Of a stretch of DNA of 64,000 nucleotides, positions 55,052-64,000 are shown piece by piece. Below the pieces are notes generated by a model, which did no database searches, was not told where the DNA came from, and saw only the letters and a list, made by a program, of their open reading frames with translations. Source of the DNA: Vibrio methylphosphonaticus (GTDB taxonomy: Bacteria > Pseudomonadota > Gammaproteobacteria > Enterobacterales > Vibrionaceae); the NCBI RefSeq assembly GCF_023634655.1, contig NZ_JAMKMS010000007.1, positions 62,001-126,000 of the forward strand, given 5' to 3'. Numbering within the stretch: position 1 is the first letter of the stretch; each line of letters opens with the position of its first letter. A program made the position numbers and the translations under genes.

Positions 55052-56308
55052 TTAGTTAATCATATCTTGGTTGCCAGATAAACCGATCTTGGAGCATAGG
55101 TATGCAGCTAACCCCTCTCTGAACGTTCTACCCCCTCCGGTGTTGTTTGAATACCCAAGTTTTTTCATGGACATAACTTGACAGTTCTCCCAGTGTTTGC
55201 CAAATCTGCCATAGTCTAACCGACTCAGTGTCAGGGCAGACGATTTTAGGATTTCTATTAGCTCATCATCATTTTTATTAGCATGAGCTTTACAAATCGA
55301 ATAGTAAACAAGCCCCATGGCCTGTAAGAGCGATGAGTTGGTTTGATAACCATTGCGTTCCTGACCAAATGTATCCCCCTGAGCATCTACCCAAGTTGTG
55401 AGGAAGGTGTTGATTTTTAGACGATGGTTGTCGATAAGTTGCGAATCGATTTCTCGCCCATCAGGCAATTGTCGGGCTTGCGCATTTTTTACCTGTAGTT
55501 GGGCTCCTCCCAATGCACCCTGTATCAATCGAACAATTGCAGACAGCGTTACTATGTACTTGGACTTTGCGGTTACTGATGGTTTAGTTTCAGACATACC
55601 ACCAAACTGCTCAAAGACGGGCAGTTCACCAATGTCACGAGCATAATTAACTAGTAGGTCTGCTTGTGATAGACGCATAGCGTGCTGCCCTTGAACCTTC
55701 TCTTGGTTGAAATTTATGTCAGAGAAAATTTGTCCAATATCACCTATACTCATTTCTTCTTTAAAGGCATGCAACACAAACGTTACTGCAAGATCTTTGT
55801 TGCGAATTAGGTCCTTGATTTTTTCTCTGACTTTGATTCTGCGTTTGTTTCCAGCCGAAAAATGTGCACCTCTCAGGCTGATTTTATTTGGATAATCACC
55901 AATAATGCGCATTATTGTGCTAATGCGACCTAGCCCGTCGACAAGAAATGTATCGACAGTTTTGAATTGAAGAAGATCAAATCCCAGTACATCCTCATTT
56001 CGTGTTAGTTGGTAGCGTCTTAGTGCGACTGTGACTGGTGGTACAAAACCCGCGACATCAATGTCATTTAGTAGATGTTTAGCTAGATAATCCTCGAAAG
56101 CATCTGCACGTTTTGTGCTAGTTACTCGCTGCACAAGACCGTAGAGTTTTTCTAATTCGGGAGGGAGGGCTTGCATTGAGCAGTAGTTTATTAGTGACGT
56201 TGCATCAACAAATGTTGAAGCCGCGTAAGTTTTGCACAATTCAGTTTGAGATGTCATGCAGTACAGCTGATTCATACCAGTGCCCTGATTTCTACGTATA
56301 ACGTCCAT
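55052..56308 (-). CDS. DndB/DGQHR-like protein (orphan)
   Basis: A 418-aa protein that resembles the DGQHR/DndB family: the signature appears as FLVDGLGRISTI (Asp124-Gly-Leu-Gly-Arg128, with LG in place of QH), and a second family-like block reads FSDINFNQEKVQ near residue 205. DndB is the regulator encoded with the DNA phosphorothioation genes dndCDE, but none of those genes is here. It lies 9 bp downstream of a 157-aa unknown and forms an operon with it. Inference: a regulator or nucleic-acid-binding component of a two-gene accessory or defence system. The family call is made by eye from short motifs. Confidence 0.6.
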   Translation of the reverse strand: MDVIRRNQGTGMNQLYCMTSQTELCKTYAASTFVDATSLINYCSMQALPPELEKLYGLVQRVTSTKRADAFEDYLAKHLLNDIDVAGFVPPVTVALRRYQLTRNEDVLGFDLLQFKTVDTFLVDGLGRISTIMRIIGDYPNKISLRGAHFSAGNKRRIKVREKIKDLIRNKDLAVTFVLHAFKEEMSIGDIGQIFSDINFNQEKVQGQHAMRLSQADLLVNYARDIGELPVFEQFGGMSETKPSVTAKSKYIVTLSAIVRLIQGALGGAQLQVKNAQARQLPDGREIDSQLIDNHRLKINTFLTTWVDAQGDTFGQERNGYQTNSSLLQAMGLVYYSICKAHANKNDDELIEILKSSALTLSRLDYGRFGKHWENCQVMSMKKLGYSNNTGGGRTFREGLAAYLCSKIGLSGNQDMIN

Positions 56309-56317
56309 TTGTGTACC

Positions 56318-56791
56318 TTAATAATTTCTAATTAGCATTTGAGTGTCAATTTCCTCACATACCTGTATCAATCCGGCGTGTTCTGTCACAACATTGAAGA
56401 TGATCGATATCTCATCATTCAGATCACGGCCACGTTTCTTGACAGCAAATTCCACGTCTTTCAGTCCTCGCACATGACGAATATGTGACGGGGAAAAACT
56501 TAGTTCGCCAGACGTGTTATCAGACCAATGAAAAGCGAAGTCGCTCAGGCCTATGTAGATGACATTCTCTGGTTGAAAAAAGTCAGTATTTGAACGTTGA
56601 GAGAATGTTTTATTAAAGCTTTTCTCTCGGCGTTTTAACAGTGGACTTGTTAGGAAACAGTCAGGTAAAAAACCAATTAAATCGCCGATTCTAGCGAAAG
56701 AAGCAAGCTGACAATGGCATTCACGCGAGGGTTCCTTAGTACTCTCTGCACTGGTGTCAATCCCGAATAAATGTACGGTACCTTTTATCAT
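56318..56791 (-). CDS. Unknown 157-aa protein, partner of DndB-like gene
   Basis: No family recognised. The protein has no signal peptide or membrane segment. The N-terminal part contains a Cys/His cluster (CHCQLASFARIGDLIG), and the C-terminal half (DLNDEISIIFNVVTEHAGLI) looks like a compact alpha/beta fold. It is the first gene of a two-gene operon with the DndB-like gene and follows a promoter surrounded by nested inverted repeats, so it is probably tightly regulated. Confidence 0.6.
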   Translation of the reverse strand: MIKGTVHLFGIDTSAESTKEPSRECHCQLASFARIGDLIGFLPDCFLTSPLLKRREKSFNKTFSQRSNTDFFQPENVIYIGLSDFAFHWSDNTSGELSFSPSHIRHVRGLKDVEFAVKKRGRDLNDEISIIFNVVTEHAGLIQVCEEIDTQMLIRNY

Positions 56792-56821
56792 AGCGACATG
56801 CCTATTGATGTATTTGTTGAT

Positions 56822-56897
56822 TTGCCGGGCATTATAGTCATCTTAGTCGGCAGATCAATAAGAATCTGCCCGACGAGTTAATTTTTTTGCCCGGCAA
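56822..56897 (-). promoter_or_regulatory. Promoter enclosed by nested dyads
   Basis: On the minus strand a -35 TTGATC (56858-56853) and a perfect -10 TATAAT (56836-56831) are 16 bp apart. Outer arms TTGCCGGGCA (56822-56831) and TGCCCGGCAA (56888-56897) enclose an inner hairpin GTCGGCAGAT / ATCTGCCCGAC (56846-56874, one-base bulge). All four arms carry a TGCC(C)G(G/A)C-like half-site, so repressor sites cover the start, the spacer and the upstream side. Confidence 0.65.
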
Positions 56898-57069
56898 TAT
56901 TTGCTTTGGTGCTTTTTTTAGTTTGGTTTATAAGTGAAGTTTTTGAATTTATTTGATTATTGCTGTGTCGGTAGGGTCGGCATGTTTTCGCTATAGACTG
57001 AGATGAGTGATTGAAATTTTCTGTAGGGGTTGCCTCTATTAGCTAATTAATTGAGTCTAAAAGGTCATA

Positions 57070-57381
57070 TCATGGGTTATTCGGGGGGCGAACAGTCTCA
57101 AAAACGAGTATGCCCTCTATCCAATATAAATTCGTGAAAGATAGATTCTTCGCCTGAAGACGAGCTAAGAGTTTGTTTTGTCTGGTTCCGTAAGTTGCTG
57201 TTAGTAGATCTTGGTGATCACCATGAAATCGATCGTGGGGGAAGCTAGCCATCTCGACTATTTCCCAGATACTATCTTTCCAACAAACGGTGCTAACCAT
57301 TCTGTAAAACCTCGCATCTGGCAGTTCAGTATAGACGCCGTCATAGAGGTCTGTTCGTGAATCATACAATGCCCATCCCAT
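57070..57381 (-). CDS. Unknown 103-aa protein
   Basis: An aromatic-rich small protein (starts MGWALYDSRTDLYDG; ends ILVFETVRPPNNP) with no signal peptide, membrane segment or recognised domain. It is the last gene of the island, on the same strand as the DndB-like pair and 280 bp from it. A 13-bp tandem repeat lies just upstream of its start and may be its operator. The codon reading is uninterrupted, but whether it is expressed cannot be told. Confidence 0.45.
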   Translation of the reverse strand: MGWALYDSRTDLYDGVYTELPDARFYRMVSTVCWKDSIWEIVEMASFPHDRFHGDHQDLLTATYGTRQNKLLARLQAKNLSFTNLYWIEGILVFETVRPPNNP

Positions 57382-57407
57382 AATCAGCTCCGCTATTTTG
57401 CTAGATC

Positions 57408-57433
57408 TAGACTACTAGTTTAGACTACTAGTA
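57408..57433. repeat. Two tandem copies of TAGACTACTAGTT
   Basis: The 13-bp unit at 57408-57420 is repeated at 57421-57433 with one mismatch. Each unit holds the palindrome ACTAGT. It is 27 bp upstream of the 103-aa protein start. Confidence 0.7.
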
Positions 57434-57476
57434 GCTCACAGTTAGGCGGAAAACGCGGAAGCTTCTTTGGTTTTTT

Positions 57477-57513
57477 TGTAAAGAATTGGGTAGATTGAGG
57501 TCAATTCTTTACA
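57477..57513. repeat. 12-13-12 inverted repeat at the island's right end
   Basis: TGTAAAGAATTG (57477-57488) and CAATTCTTTACA (57502-57513) are perfect 12-bp arms with a 13-bp spacer, next to a run of T on the left. Read as RNA in either direction it is not followed by a T tract, so it is not a terminator. Candidate attachment or recombinase-binding site. Confidence 0.6.
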
Positions 57514-57655
57514 GGAAACTTTACGTTCTTAAGTGATTTAGTGTTTAAATTCAATTTAAATAGACACTTAACTCTGTCGGTCGGTCAGTAAGGTCACCAG
57601 AACCATTTTAAATCGGCCGTTCTTGTGAGTAGTTATTCTACTTGCTGCTCGAATT

Positions 57656-57685
57656 AAAAAAACCGCGAGTAATCGCGGTTTTTTT
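57656..57685. terminator. GC-rich bidirectional terminator before csrD
   Basis: Seven A, then CCGCG and CGCGG around a 6-nt loop, then seven T. There is no gene just upstream on the plus strand that needs it, so it is plausibly the original ssb terminator, displaced from ssb by the island. Confidence 0.8.
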
Positions 57686-57881
57686 CGTTTATTTAGAGTT
57701 AGAGCAATTATTAGAGTCTGGGCATTGGATGAAGCTTAACCCTGTTAAGTAAATTTGATATAACAATCAGTTAGCGTGCTCAGTTGTTTATCCAGGTTCC
57801 CAAGTGATAATTGATGGATAACGCGCATATTTCTCTTATGATTAAGAGAAGATAAATGGGTCAAAAAGGACTTGAACATTT

Positions 57882-59873
57882 ATGAGACAAACTCCCACCC
57901 TTAAATTAAGCACTCGCTTGGTTGCCTTTGTAACTGTAATTGTACTCAGTGCGGTTTTTATTTTGTTTGTCGGTGGCACATTGTCGATAAAAAAAATGGG
58001 ACAAGAGTACCTTAATCACCATTTGTCGGGCATTGTTAAAGTGATAGACAAAGAGCTTGAAGACCCTGATGCGGCTTACATGATGCAACGATGGATGCCA
58101 AAAATGCTGCAGGCAAGCAACATTATTGAGATGCAGCTTTCTTCATCTGCCGGCGTGGTTTATCGCTATAAAAATACCTCTCCTATGATTGATCGCACCA
58201 TTATCTACCAAAAAACCTACACGTTAGAACGTAATAACGGCTACACCATTAGCTTTACCGCTCTGCCTCCTTACCTTGGGGTTCGCTATTCCATAGAGGC
58301 GATGTGGTCGGTGACGCTAGCATTTGGACTGATCGTCTTTTGTTTGATGCAAGGTGTGAAGTGGTTGAGACTGCAGCTAATTGGCTCTGAACTGCTAGAA
58401 GAGCGTGGTCGAATGATCTTAGGGGGACGCGTAGAGCAATACGCGAAGGGAGACTTACGGGAGTGGCCGTATACCGCGAGCGAAGCGCTCGATATTCTGA
58501 TTGAAGAATTGCAAGATGCGAGACAAGAGCGCAGTCGCTTCGATACGTTTATTCGAACGCAAACGTTCCTTGATCCTTTGACTGGCAGTGCCAACAGGAT
58601 GCTTTTCGACAGCAAGCTTGAGTCAGCACTGCTCGAAAGTGGCGCGCAAGGTGGTGTCATGCTGTTTCGTATCGAGGATTGGGATCAGGTGACTGAGCAC
58701 AATAGTAAGGCGATTTCCGATGACTTCTTAATTGAGGTCGGTGAGGTATTGTCTAATGCGGTACAAAAATACCCTGACGCCATTTTCTCTCGTTACTTTG
58801 ATGCCGACTTCGCGGTGTTTATTCCACACCAAAGTGCAAAAGATGTCGCGACGCTTGCTAATCAGTGTCTACGTCAGCTTGCCAAGGTGACGCCGCCTTT
58901 GCCTCTGGATGAAGACAATTGGTGCCATATAGGGGTTAGCATGTATGCGGAATCTGAGCGCCAAGGCCGAATTATGGAAGAGGCTGAGACGGCATTAAAA
59001 AGTGCCCAGCTTCAGAAGGCCAATAATTGGAGCCGTTACAGTAAACAAACACAAACAATGGATGAACGTGGCAGTGTGCGTTGGCGAACCTTATTCGATA
59101 AAGCGTTATTGCCGGAAAACTTACTGATCTTTTCTCAGCCTTGTTATCTCTATGAAAAAGGGAAAGATCTTCACATCCTGCATCGTGAATTATTTGCTCG
59201 AATTGAGGATCCTGAACGCGGTGTAGTGAAAGCATCACGTTTTCACTCTGCGCTTATTCAAGTTGGTTATGAATCCAACTTGGATCGCTCAGTCTTGAAC
59301 AAAGTGATTCGTAACATCAAGCAAGGAAAAGCCATACTGCCAATTTCGATCAATTTATATGTGGTGCCATTTGCTCATAAACGCCACTTTAAATGGTTTA
59401 GAGATGAGCTGCTTCAGTTGCCTATCGCACAGAGACAACAGTTGGCGTTTGAGTTTTCAGAAGCGAAAGTCATCCAACATTTAGATTATATTCGTCCGGT
59501 CATTAGGATGCTGTCAGGATTGGGTTGTACCGTCATTATTGGTCAAGCTGGGCGCTCGATTGTGAGTACCCACTACATTAAAGACTTGAAGGTTGACTAT
59601 TTAAAACTGCATCGTAGCTTAATTAAGAAAATTGATCAGCGTGATGAGAACCAACTGTTTGTCCGCAGTATGGTCGGTGCTTGTGGTGATTCGACGACGA
59701 AGGTTGTTGCCGTTGGCGTAGAAACGAAGAAAGAGTGGCATACTTTGATTGATCTTGGTGTCAGCGGTGGCCAGGGGCGTTATTTTGCCCCTGAGGTTCA
59801 GTTGTTACCAGAAGCAAGCAAGAGAGTGGCTGCAATTAAACCGGGTCGCCGAAACCGCTGGCGCAAGACATAA
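57882..59873 (+). CDS. csrD: CsrD (MshH): degenerate GGDEF-EAL regulator of CsrB-type RNAs
   Basis: Membrane protein that in E. coli targets the small RNAs CsrB/C for RNase E decay without making or degrading c-di-GMP; the V. cholerae homologue is called MshH. The 663-aa protein has membrane segments near residues 10-32 and 142-160 with a periplasmic loop between them, a HAMP-like stretch, a degenerate GGDEF domain (SRYFDADFAVF where GGDEF would be) and a degenerate EAL domain (LHRELFARIEDP). It is followed by only ~0.4 kb before mreB; the MSHA pilus locus normally found there is missing. Confidence 0.9.
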   Translation: MRQTPTLKLSTRLVAFVTVIVLSAVFILFVGGTLSIKKMGQEYLNHHLSGIVKVIDKELEDPDAAYMMQRWMPKMLQASNIIEMQLSSSAGVVYRYKNTSPMIDRTIIYQKTYTLERNNGYTISFTALPPYLGVRYSIEAMWSVTLAFGLIVFCLMQGVKWLRLQLIGSELLEERGRMILGGRVEQYAKGDLREWPYTASEALDILIEELQDARQERSRFDTFIRTQTFLDPLTGSANRMLFDSKLESALLESGAQGGVMLFRIEDWDQVTEHNSKAISDDFLIEVGEVLSNAVQKYPDAIFSRYFDADFAVFIPHQSAKDVATLANQCLRQLAKVTPPLPLDEDNWCHIGVSMYAESERQGRIMEEAETALKSAQLQKANNWSRYSKQTQTMDERGSVRWRTLFDKALLPENLLIFSQPCYLYEKGKDLHILHRELFARIEDPERGVVKASRFHSALIQVGYESNLDRSVLNKVIRNIKQGKAILPISINLYVVPFAHKRHFKWFRDELLQLPIAQRQQLAFEFSEAKVIQHLDYIRPVIRMLSGLGCTVIIGQAGRSIVSTHYIKDLKVDYLKLHRSLIKKIDQRDENQLFVRSMVGACGDSTTKVVAVGVETKKEWHTLIDLGVSGGQGRYFAPEVQLLPEASKRVAAIKPGRRNRWRKT

Positions 59874-61329
<1,456 letters not shown>

Positions 61330-61390
61330 TGGTTTCACTCTGGTGTTAGTGTGGCACTGAGACCAGAGTCCACATTAGGATAATGAGTAC

Positions 61391-62254
61391 ATGAAACCAA
61401 TATTTGGTCGAGGTCCTTCCTTACAACTTCGCCTATTTCTTGCGGTATCCCTATCAGCCGGCTTAATGCTGGCTGATAGTCGTTTAGATACATTCTCTCA
61501 ATTCCGTTACTTACTCAATAGTGCCGTTGCGCCCATTCAGTACACTGCTAACTTGCCTAGAAGCATGTTTGATGGCGTGTATGAGCGATTTAACACACGG
61601 CAGGGTCTAGCTGAGCAAAATATTAATCTTAAGCGAGAAGTCTTACGCTTAAAGAGCGATTTGATTTTGTTGGATCAGTATCGAGAAGAAAACCAACGAT
61701 TTCGTGAATTATTGGGTTCATCGTTTGTCCGAGATGAAAAGAAAGTTGTGACTGAGGTCATGGCGGTCGACACCTCTCCTTATCGTCACCAAGTTGTGAT
61801 TGATAAAGGTAGAATTGATGGTGTTTACGAAGGGCAGCCAGTGATTAACGAAAACGGCATTGTTGGGCAAGTAACATTCGTCGGCGCTCATAATAGCCGA
61901 ATTATGCTGCTCACGGATTCAAATAGTGCTATTCCTGTTCAAGTTATCCGTAATGACATTCGTGTTATTGCATCCGGTAACGGCGCGATTGATGAAATCC
62001 AACTAGAACACATACCAACCAGCACTGACATTCAGCAAGATGATTTGCTTGTGACGTCGGGGTTAGGTGGCATTTACCCTGAAGGTTATCCGGTGGCGCA
62101 TGTTAAACAAGTGCAGCGCGATAATCGTAGAGAGTTTGCTAGCATCATCGCAGAACCGGTGGTTGATTTTGACCGTTTGCGTTACTTATTGCTGATTTGG
62201 CCGAATCAAGATAGGCAGCAGCAAGAAGTGGAAGCGACGCTGAATGCGCAATAA
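61391..62254 (+). CDS. mreC: Rod-shape protein MreC
   Basis: Bitopic inner-membrane protein with a periplasmic domain that activates PBP2 in the elongasome. The 287-aa protein has one N-terminal membrane segment (LQLRLFLAVSLSAGLMLA), a coiled coil (about residues 70-105, QNINLKREVLRLKSDLILLD) and the MreC beta-barrel domains (VVIDKGRIDGVYEGQPVI, TSGLGGIYPEGYPVAHV). Lies 61 bp after mreB. Confidence 0.96.
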   Translation: MKPIFGRGPSLQLRLFLAVSLSAGLMLADSRLDTFSQFRYLLNSAVAPIQYTANLPRSMFDGVYERFNTRQGLAEQNINLKREVLRLKSDLILLDQYREENQRFRELLGSSFVRDEKKVVTEVMAVDTSPYRHQVVIDKGRIDGVYEGQPVINENGIVGQVTFVGAHNSRIMLLTDSNSAIPVQVIRNDIRVIASGNGAIDEIQLEHIPTSTDIQQDDLLVTSGLGGIYPEGYPVAHVKQVQRDNRREFASIIAEPVVDFDRLRYLLLIWPNQDRQQQEVEATLNAQ

Positions 62255-62270
62255 GAGATAGAAATAGACT

Positions 62271-62759
62271 ATGACTAATCGTGGATTCCGCAGTCAGCTA
62301 GTAATTGGATTTTCATTGCTGGTGGCACTTACCCTACAAACGATACCTTGGCCGGGCGTGCTCGATTTTATTCGACCGTCATGGTTGCTGTTAGTCATGT
62401 GTTATTGGGTGCTTGCATTACCGCATCGTATCAATGTGGGTACCGCATTGTTTGTTGGATTAGTGTGGGACCTACTTGTGGGGTCTACACTTGGTATTCG
62501 TGGCATGATGATGTCCATCATTGTTTATATGGTGGCACTCAATTTTCTTGTTTTAAGAAATATGGCGTTGTGGCAGCAGGCAACCGTGATTGGCTTACTG
62601 TCGATGGGGCTAGAGGTTGCAATATTTTTCGGCGAGTATTTGATCCAAGACGTGACTTTTAATCCGATGTCGCTGTGGAGTGGGCTGATTAACTGTATAC
62701 TTTGGCCATGGCTGTTTATGTTACTGCGTCGCATTAGAAGGCATTGGCATGTCAGGTAA
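62271..62759 (+). CDS. mreD: Rod-shape protein MreD
   Basis: Small integral membrane elongasome protein, 162 aa, with five or six hydrophobic segments and the family features SWLLLVMCYWVLALPHRINVG and DLLVGSTLGIRG. It modulates the MreC-PBP2 interaction. Its 3' end overlaps the maf start by 11 bp. Confidence 0.95.
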   Translation: MTNRGFRSQLVIGFSLLVALTLQTIPWPGVLDFIRPSWLLLVMCYWVLALPHRINVGTALFVGLVWDLLVGSTLGIRGMMMSIIVYMVALNFLVLRNMALWQQATVIGLLSMGLEVAIFFGEYLIQDVTFNPMSLWSGLINCILWPWLFMLLRRIRRHWHVR

Positions 62760-63360
62760 ATCAGAAGAACATAACGTGATGAAATATAAGATAGTACTCG
62801 CTTCAACCTCGCCGCGACGTAAAGAACTGCTTGACCAGTTAGGCTATGAATTTTCAACCATCAGTCCTGATATTGAAGAGTTGAAAGGCGAACAAGAGAG
62901 CGCGGAAGCCTATGTTGAGCGTTTGTCGCTTGAAAAAGCACTGGCTGGCTTAAATGCCAGTGAAGGCGATGATAATAATGATGCTGTCGTGATTGGGTCG
63001 GATACCGTTGTTGTCCAAAACGGAAAGGTCCTAGAAAAGCCAGTCGACTTTGATGACGCGCAACGAATGTTGCAATTATTGGCGAATAATCAGCACCAAG
63101 TGATGACGGCGGTAAGTGTCGTATCTACAAACAAGCAAGCGTCTGTCGTTGTGAAGACGGACGTTTGGTTCAAACCACTAACTGACAATGAAATACAACA
63201 ATACTGGTTAAGTGGTGAACCACAAGATAAAGCTGGCAGTTATGGAATTCAAGGACTCGGAGGGCGCTTTGTCTCTCGTATCGAAGGAAGCTACTACGCG
63301 GTAGTCGGATTGCCACTCTATGAAACTGACCAGCTCTTGCAAGAATTTATAAATAATTAA
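62749..63360 (+). CDS. maf: Maf-family nucleotide pyrophosphatase (YhdE type)
   Basis: House-cleaning pyrophosphatase; E. coli YhdE, encoded in the same place, hydrolyses dTTP and UTP. The 203-aa protein has the Maf motif LASTSPRRKELL, the catalytic segment VVIGSDTVVV and AGSYGIQGLGGRFV. The ATG at 62749 has a GAAGG site; an in-frame ATG at 62779 would give the shorter start MKYKIVLAS seen in many relatives. Confidence 0.92.
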   Translation: MSGKSEEHNVMKYKIVLASTSPRRKELLDQLGYEFSTISPDIEELKGEQESAEAYVERLSLEKALAGLNASEGDDNNDAVVIGSDTVVVQNGKVLEKPVDFDDAQRMLQLLANNQHQVMTAVSVVSTNKQASVVVKTDVWFKPLTDNEIQQYWLSGEPQDKAGSYGIQGLGGRFVSRIEGSYYAVVGLPLYETDQLLQEFINN

Positions 63361-63377
63361 AAAATTGAGGTGCGCTC

Positions 63378-64000
63378 ATGAGTGCAGAGCTGTTGATAAA
63401 TGTGACTCCAAGTGAAACAAGAGTCGCAATGATTGAAGGTGGAATTCTTCAGGAAGTCCACATTGAACGCGAAGCCAAGCGTGGTATTGTCGGGAATATC
63501 TATAAAGGGAAAGTCAGCCGAGTATTGCCGGGGATGCAAGCTGCTTTTGTGGACATAGGGTTAGAAAAAGCCGCATTTTTACACGCTTCAGATATTGTTC
63601 CTCACACGGAATGCGTGGCTGAAAATGAAAAAAAACAGTTTCAAGTTAGAGATATTTCTGAGCTAGTCCGTCAAGGACAAGACATCGTTGTCCAGGTGGT
63701 GAAAGACCCACTAGGTACCAAGGGTGCTCGCTTAACAACGGATATCACTTTACCTTCTCGTTATCTCGTCTTTATGCCCGGCGCAAGCCATGTCGGTGTT
63801 TCTCAACGCATTGAAAGTGAAAAAGAAAGAAACCGACTCAAGCGAGTGGTAGCAGAGTATTGCGATGAGAATGGCGGCTTTATTATTCGTACTGCAGCAG
63901 AAGGTGCGAATGAAAAAGAACTGGCCCAAGACGCTCAATTTCTTAAGCGCTTATGGTTAAAAATCAATGAGCGACGCACCAAGTATAAAACACGCTCAAC
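63378..64000 (+). CDS. rng: Ribonuclease G (5' part, runs off the window)
   Basis: Endoribonuclease that matures the 5' end of 16S rRNA and degrades some mRNAs; also called CafA. About 207 codons are visible and the frame is open to the window end. The N terminus MSAELLINVTPSETRVAMIE and the embedded S1 domain (RGIVGNIYKGKVSRVLPGMQ) are characteristic of the RNase E/G family. The ATG at 63378 follows a GAGG site, 17 bp after maf. The catalytic DNase I-like domain lies beyond the window. Confidence 0.95.
   Translation, partial: MSAELLINVTPSETRVAMIEGGILQEVHIEREAKRGIVGNIYKGKVSRVLPGMQAAFVDIGLEKAAFLHASDIVPHTECVAENEKKQFQVRDISELVRQGQDIVVQVVKDPLGTKGARLTTDITLPSRYLVFMPGASHVGVSQRIESEKERNRLKRVVAEYCDENGGFIIRTAAEGANEKELAQDAQFLKRLWLKINERRTKYKTRS

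Larger units (their letters stand above)
43897..57655. mobile_element. Genomic island between ssb and csrD (recombinase-trio type)
   Basis: About 13.7 kb of accessory DNA between two core genes, bounded on the left by the ssb 3' region and on the right by a GC-rich terminator that precedes csrD. It holds six same-strand mobility genes followed by cargo genes of predicted defence type and long non-coding gaps rich in dyads. Exact ends are not established: I found no convincing long direct repeat, and each end carries an inverted repeat containing TTTACA/TGTAAA. No tRNA gene is at either edge. The limits given are approximate (left 43792-43965, right 57400-57655). Confidence 0.75.

Noticed and set aside
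55052..56791. Calling a complete dnd phosphorothioation system
   Set aside because: Only a DndB-like gene is present; no DndA, C, D or E homologue is in the window.

Overview
The window is a chromosomal segment of a Vibrio species. Three gene sets support this: a chitooligosaccharide (chb-type) operon in the order known from V. cholerae; the natural-competence regulator qstR between galU and ssb; and the rpsU-yqeY-dnaG-rpoD, uvrA-galU-qstR-ssb and csrD / mreBCD blocks typical of vibrios. The assignment rests on gene content and order and on protein motifs read by eye; no database search was possible.

Layout. 1-3.9 kb: an iron(III) ABC transporter (fbpABC) behind a promoter with a Fur-like box. 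4.1-18.5 kb (minus strand): a ten-gene chitin-oligosaccharide operon, with a binding protein, two permeases and two ATPases for uptake, then a GH9 glucosaminidase/glucosidase, glucosamine kinase, GH20 hexosaminidase, GH94 chitobiose phosphorylase and a hexose-phosphate mutase. Its ~800-bp upstream region holds CRP-like boxes, a SlmA-like box and a paired direct repeat. 19.3-22.4 kb: an ImpA-like HExxH lipoprotein protease and a small membrane protein under a perfect FNR-type box. 22.8-27.5 kb (minus): tRNA-Ile2(CAU), rpoD, dnaG, yqeY, rpsU. 27.8-33.5 kb: tsaD, a hydrolase, plsY, folB, folK, uppP, cca. 33.6-43.8 kb: gspAB, a PglL-type O-oligosaccharyltransferase, uvrA (LexA-like box), galU, qstR, ssb. 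Three short tandem-repeat loci sit in intergenic DNA (22.7, 32.3 and 36.1 kb).

About 43.9-57.65 kb is a genomic island inserted between ssb and csrD. It opens with six same-strand genes that abut or overlap (three tyrosine recombinases, two small HTH/coiled-coil proteins, a RecD2-type helicase), which look like one mobility machine. The cargo follows: a single-gene SIR2-type predicted NADase, an orphan DndB/DGQHR-like protein paired with an unknown 157-aa protein behind a promoter wrapped in nested dyads, and a 103-aa orphan. The gaps are rich in dyad symmetries that could be recombination sites or operators. The island looks like a defence-carrying mobile element of the recombinase-trio class (compare RIT elements and Gamma-Mobile-Trio islands); the cargo functions are inference.

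57.7-64 kb: csrD, then directly mreB-mreC-mreD-maf-rng (rng runs off the window). In V. cholerae the MSHA pilus locus lies between csrD (mshH) and mreB; here that interval is only ~0.4 kb, so MSHA is absent from its usual place.
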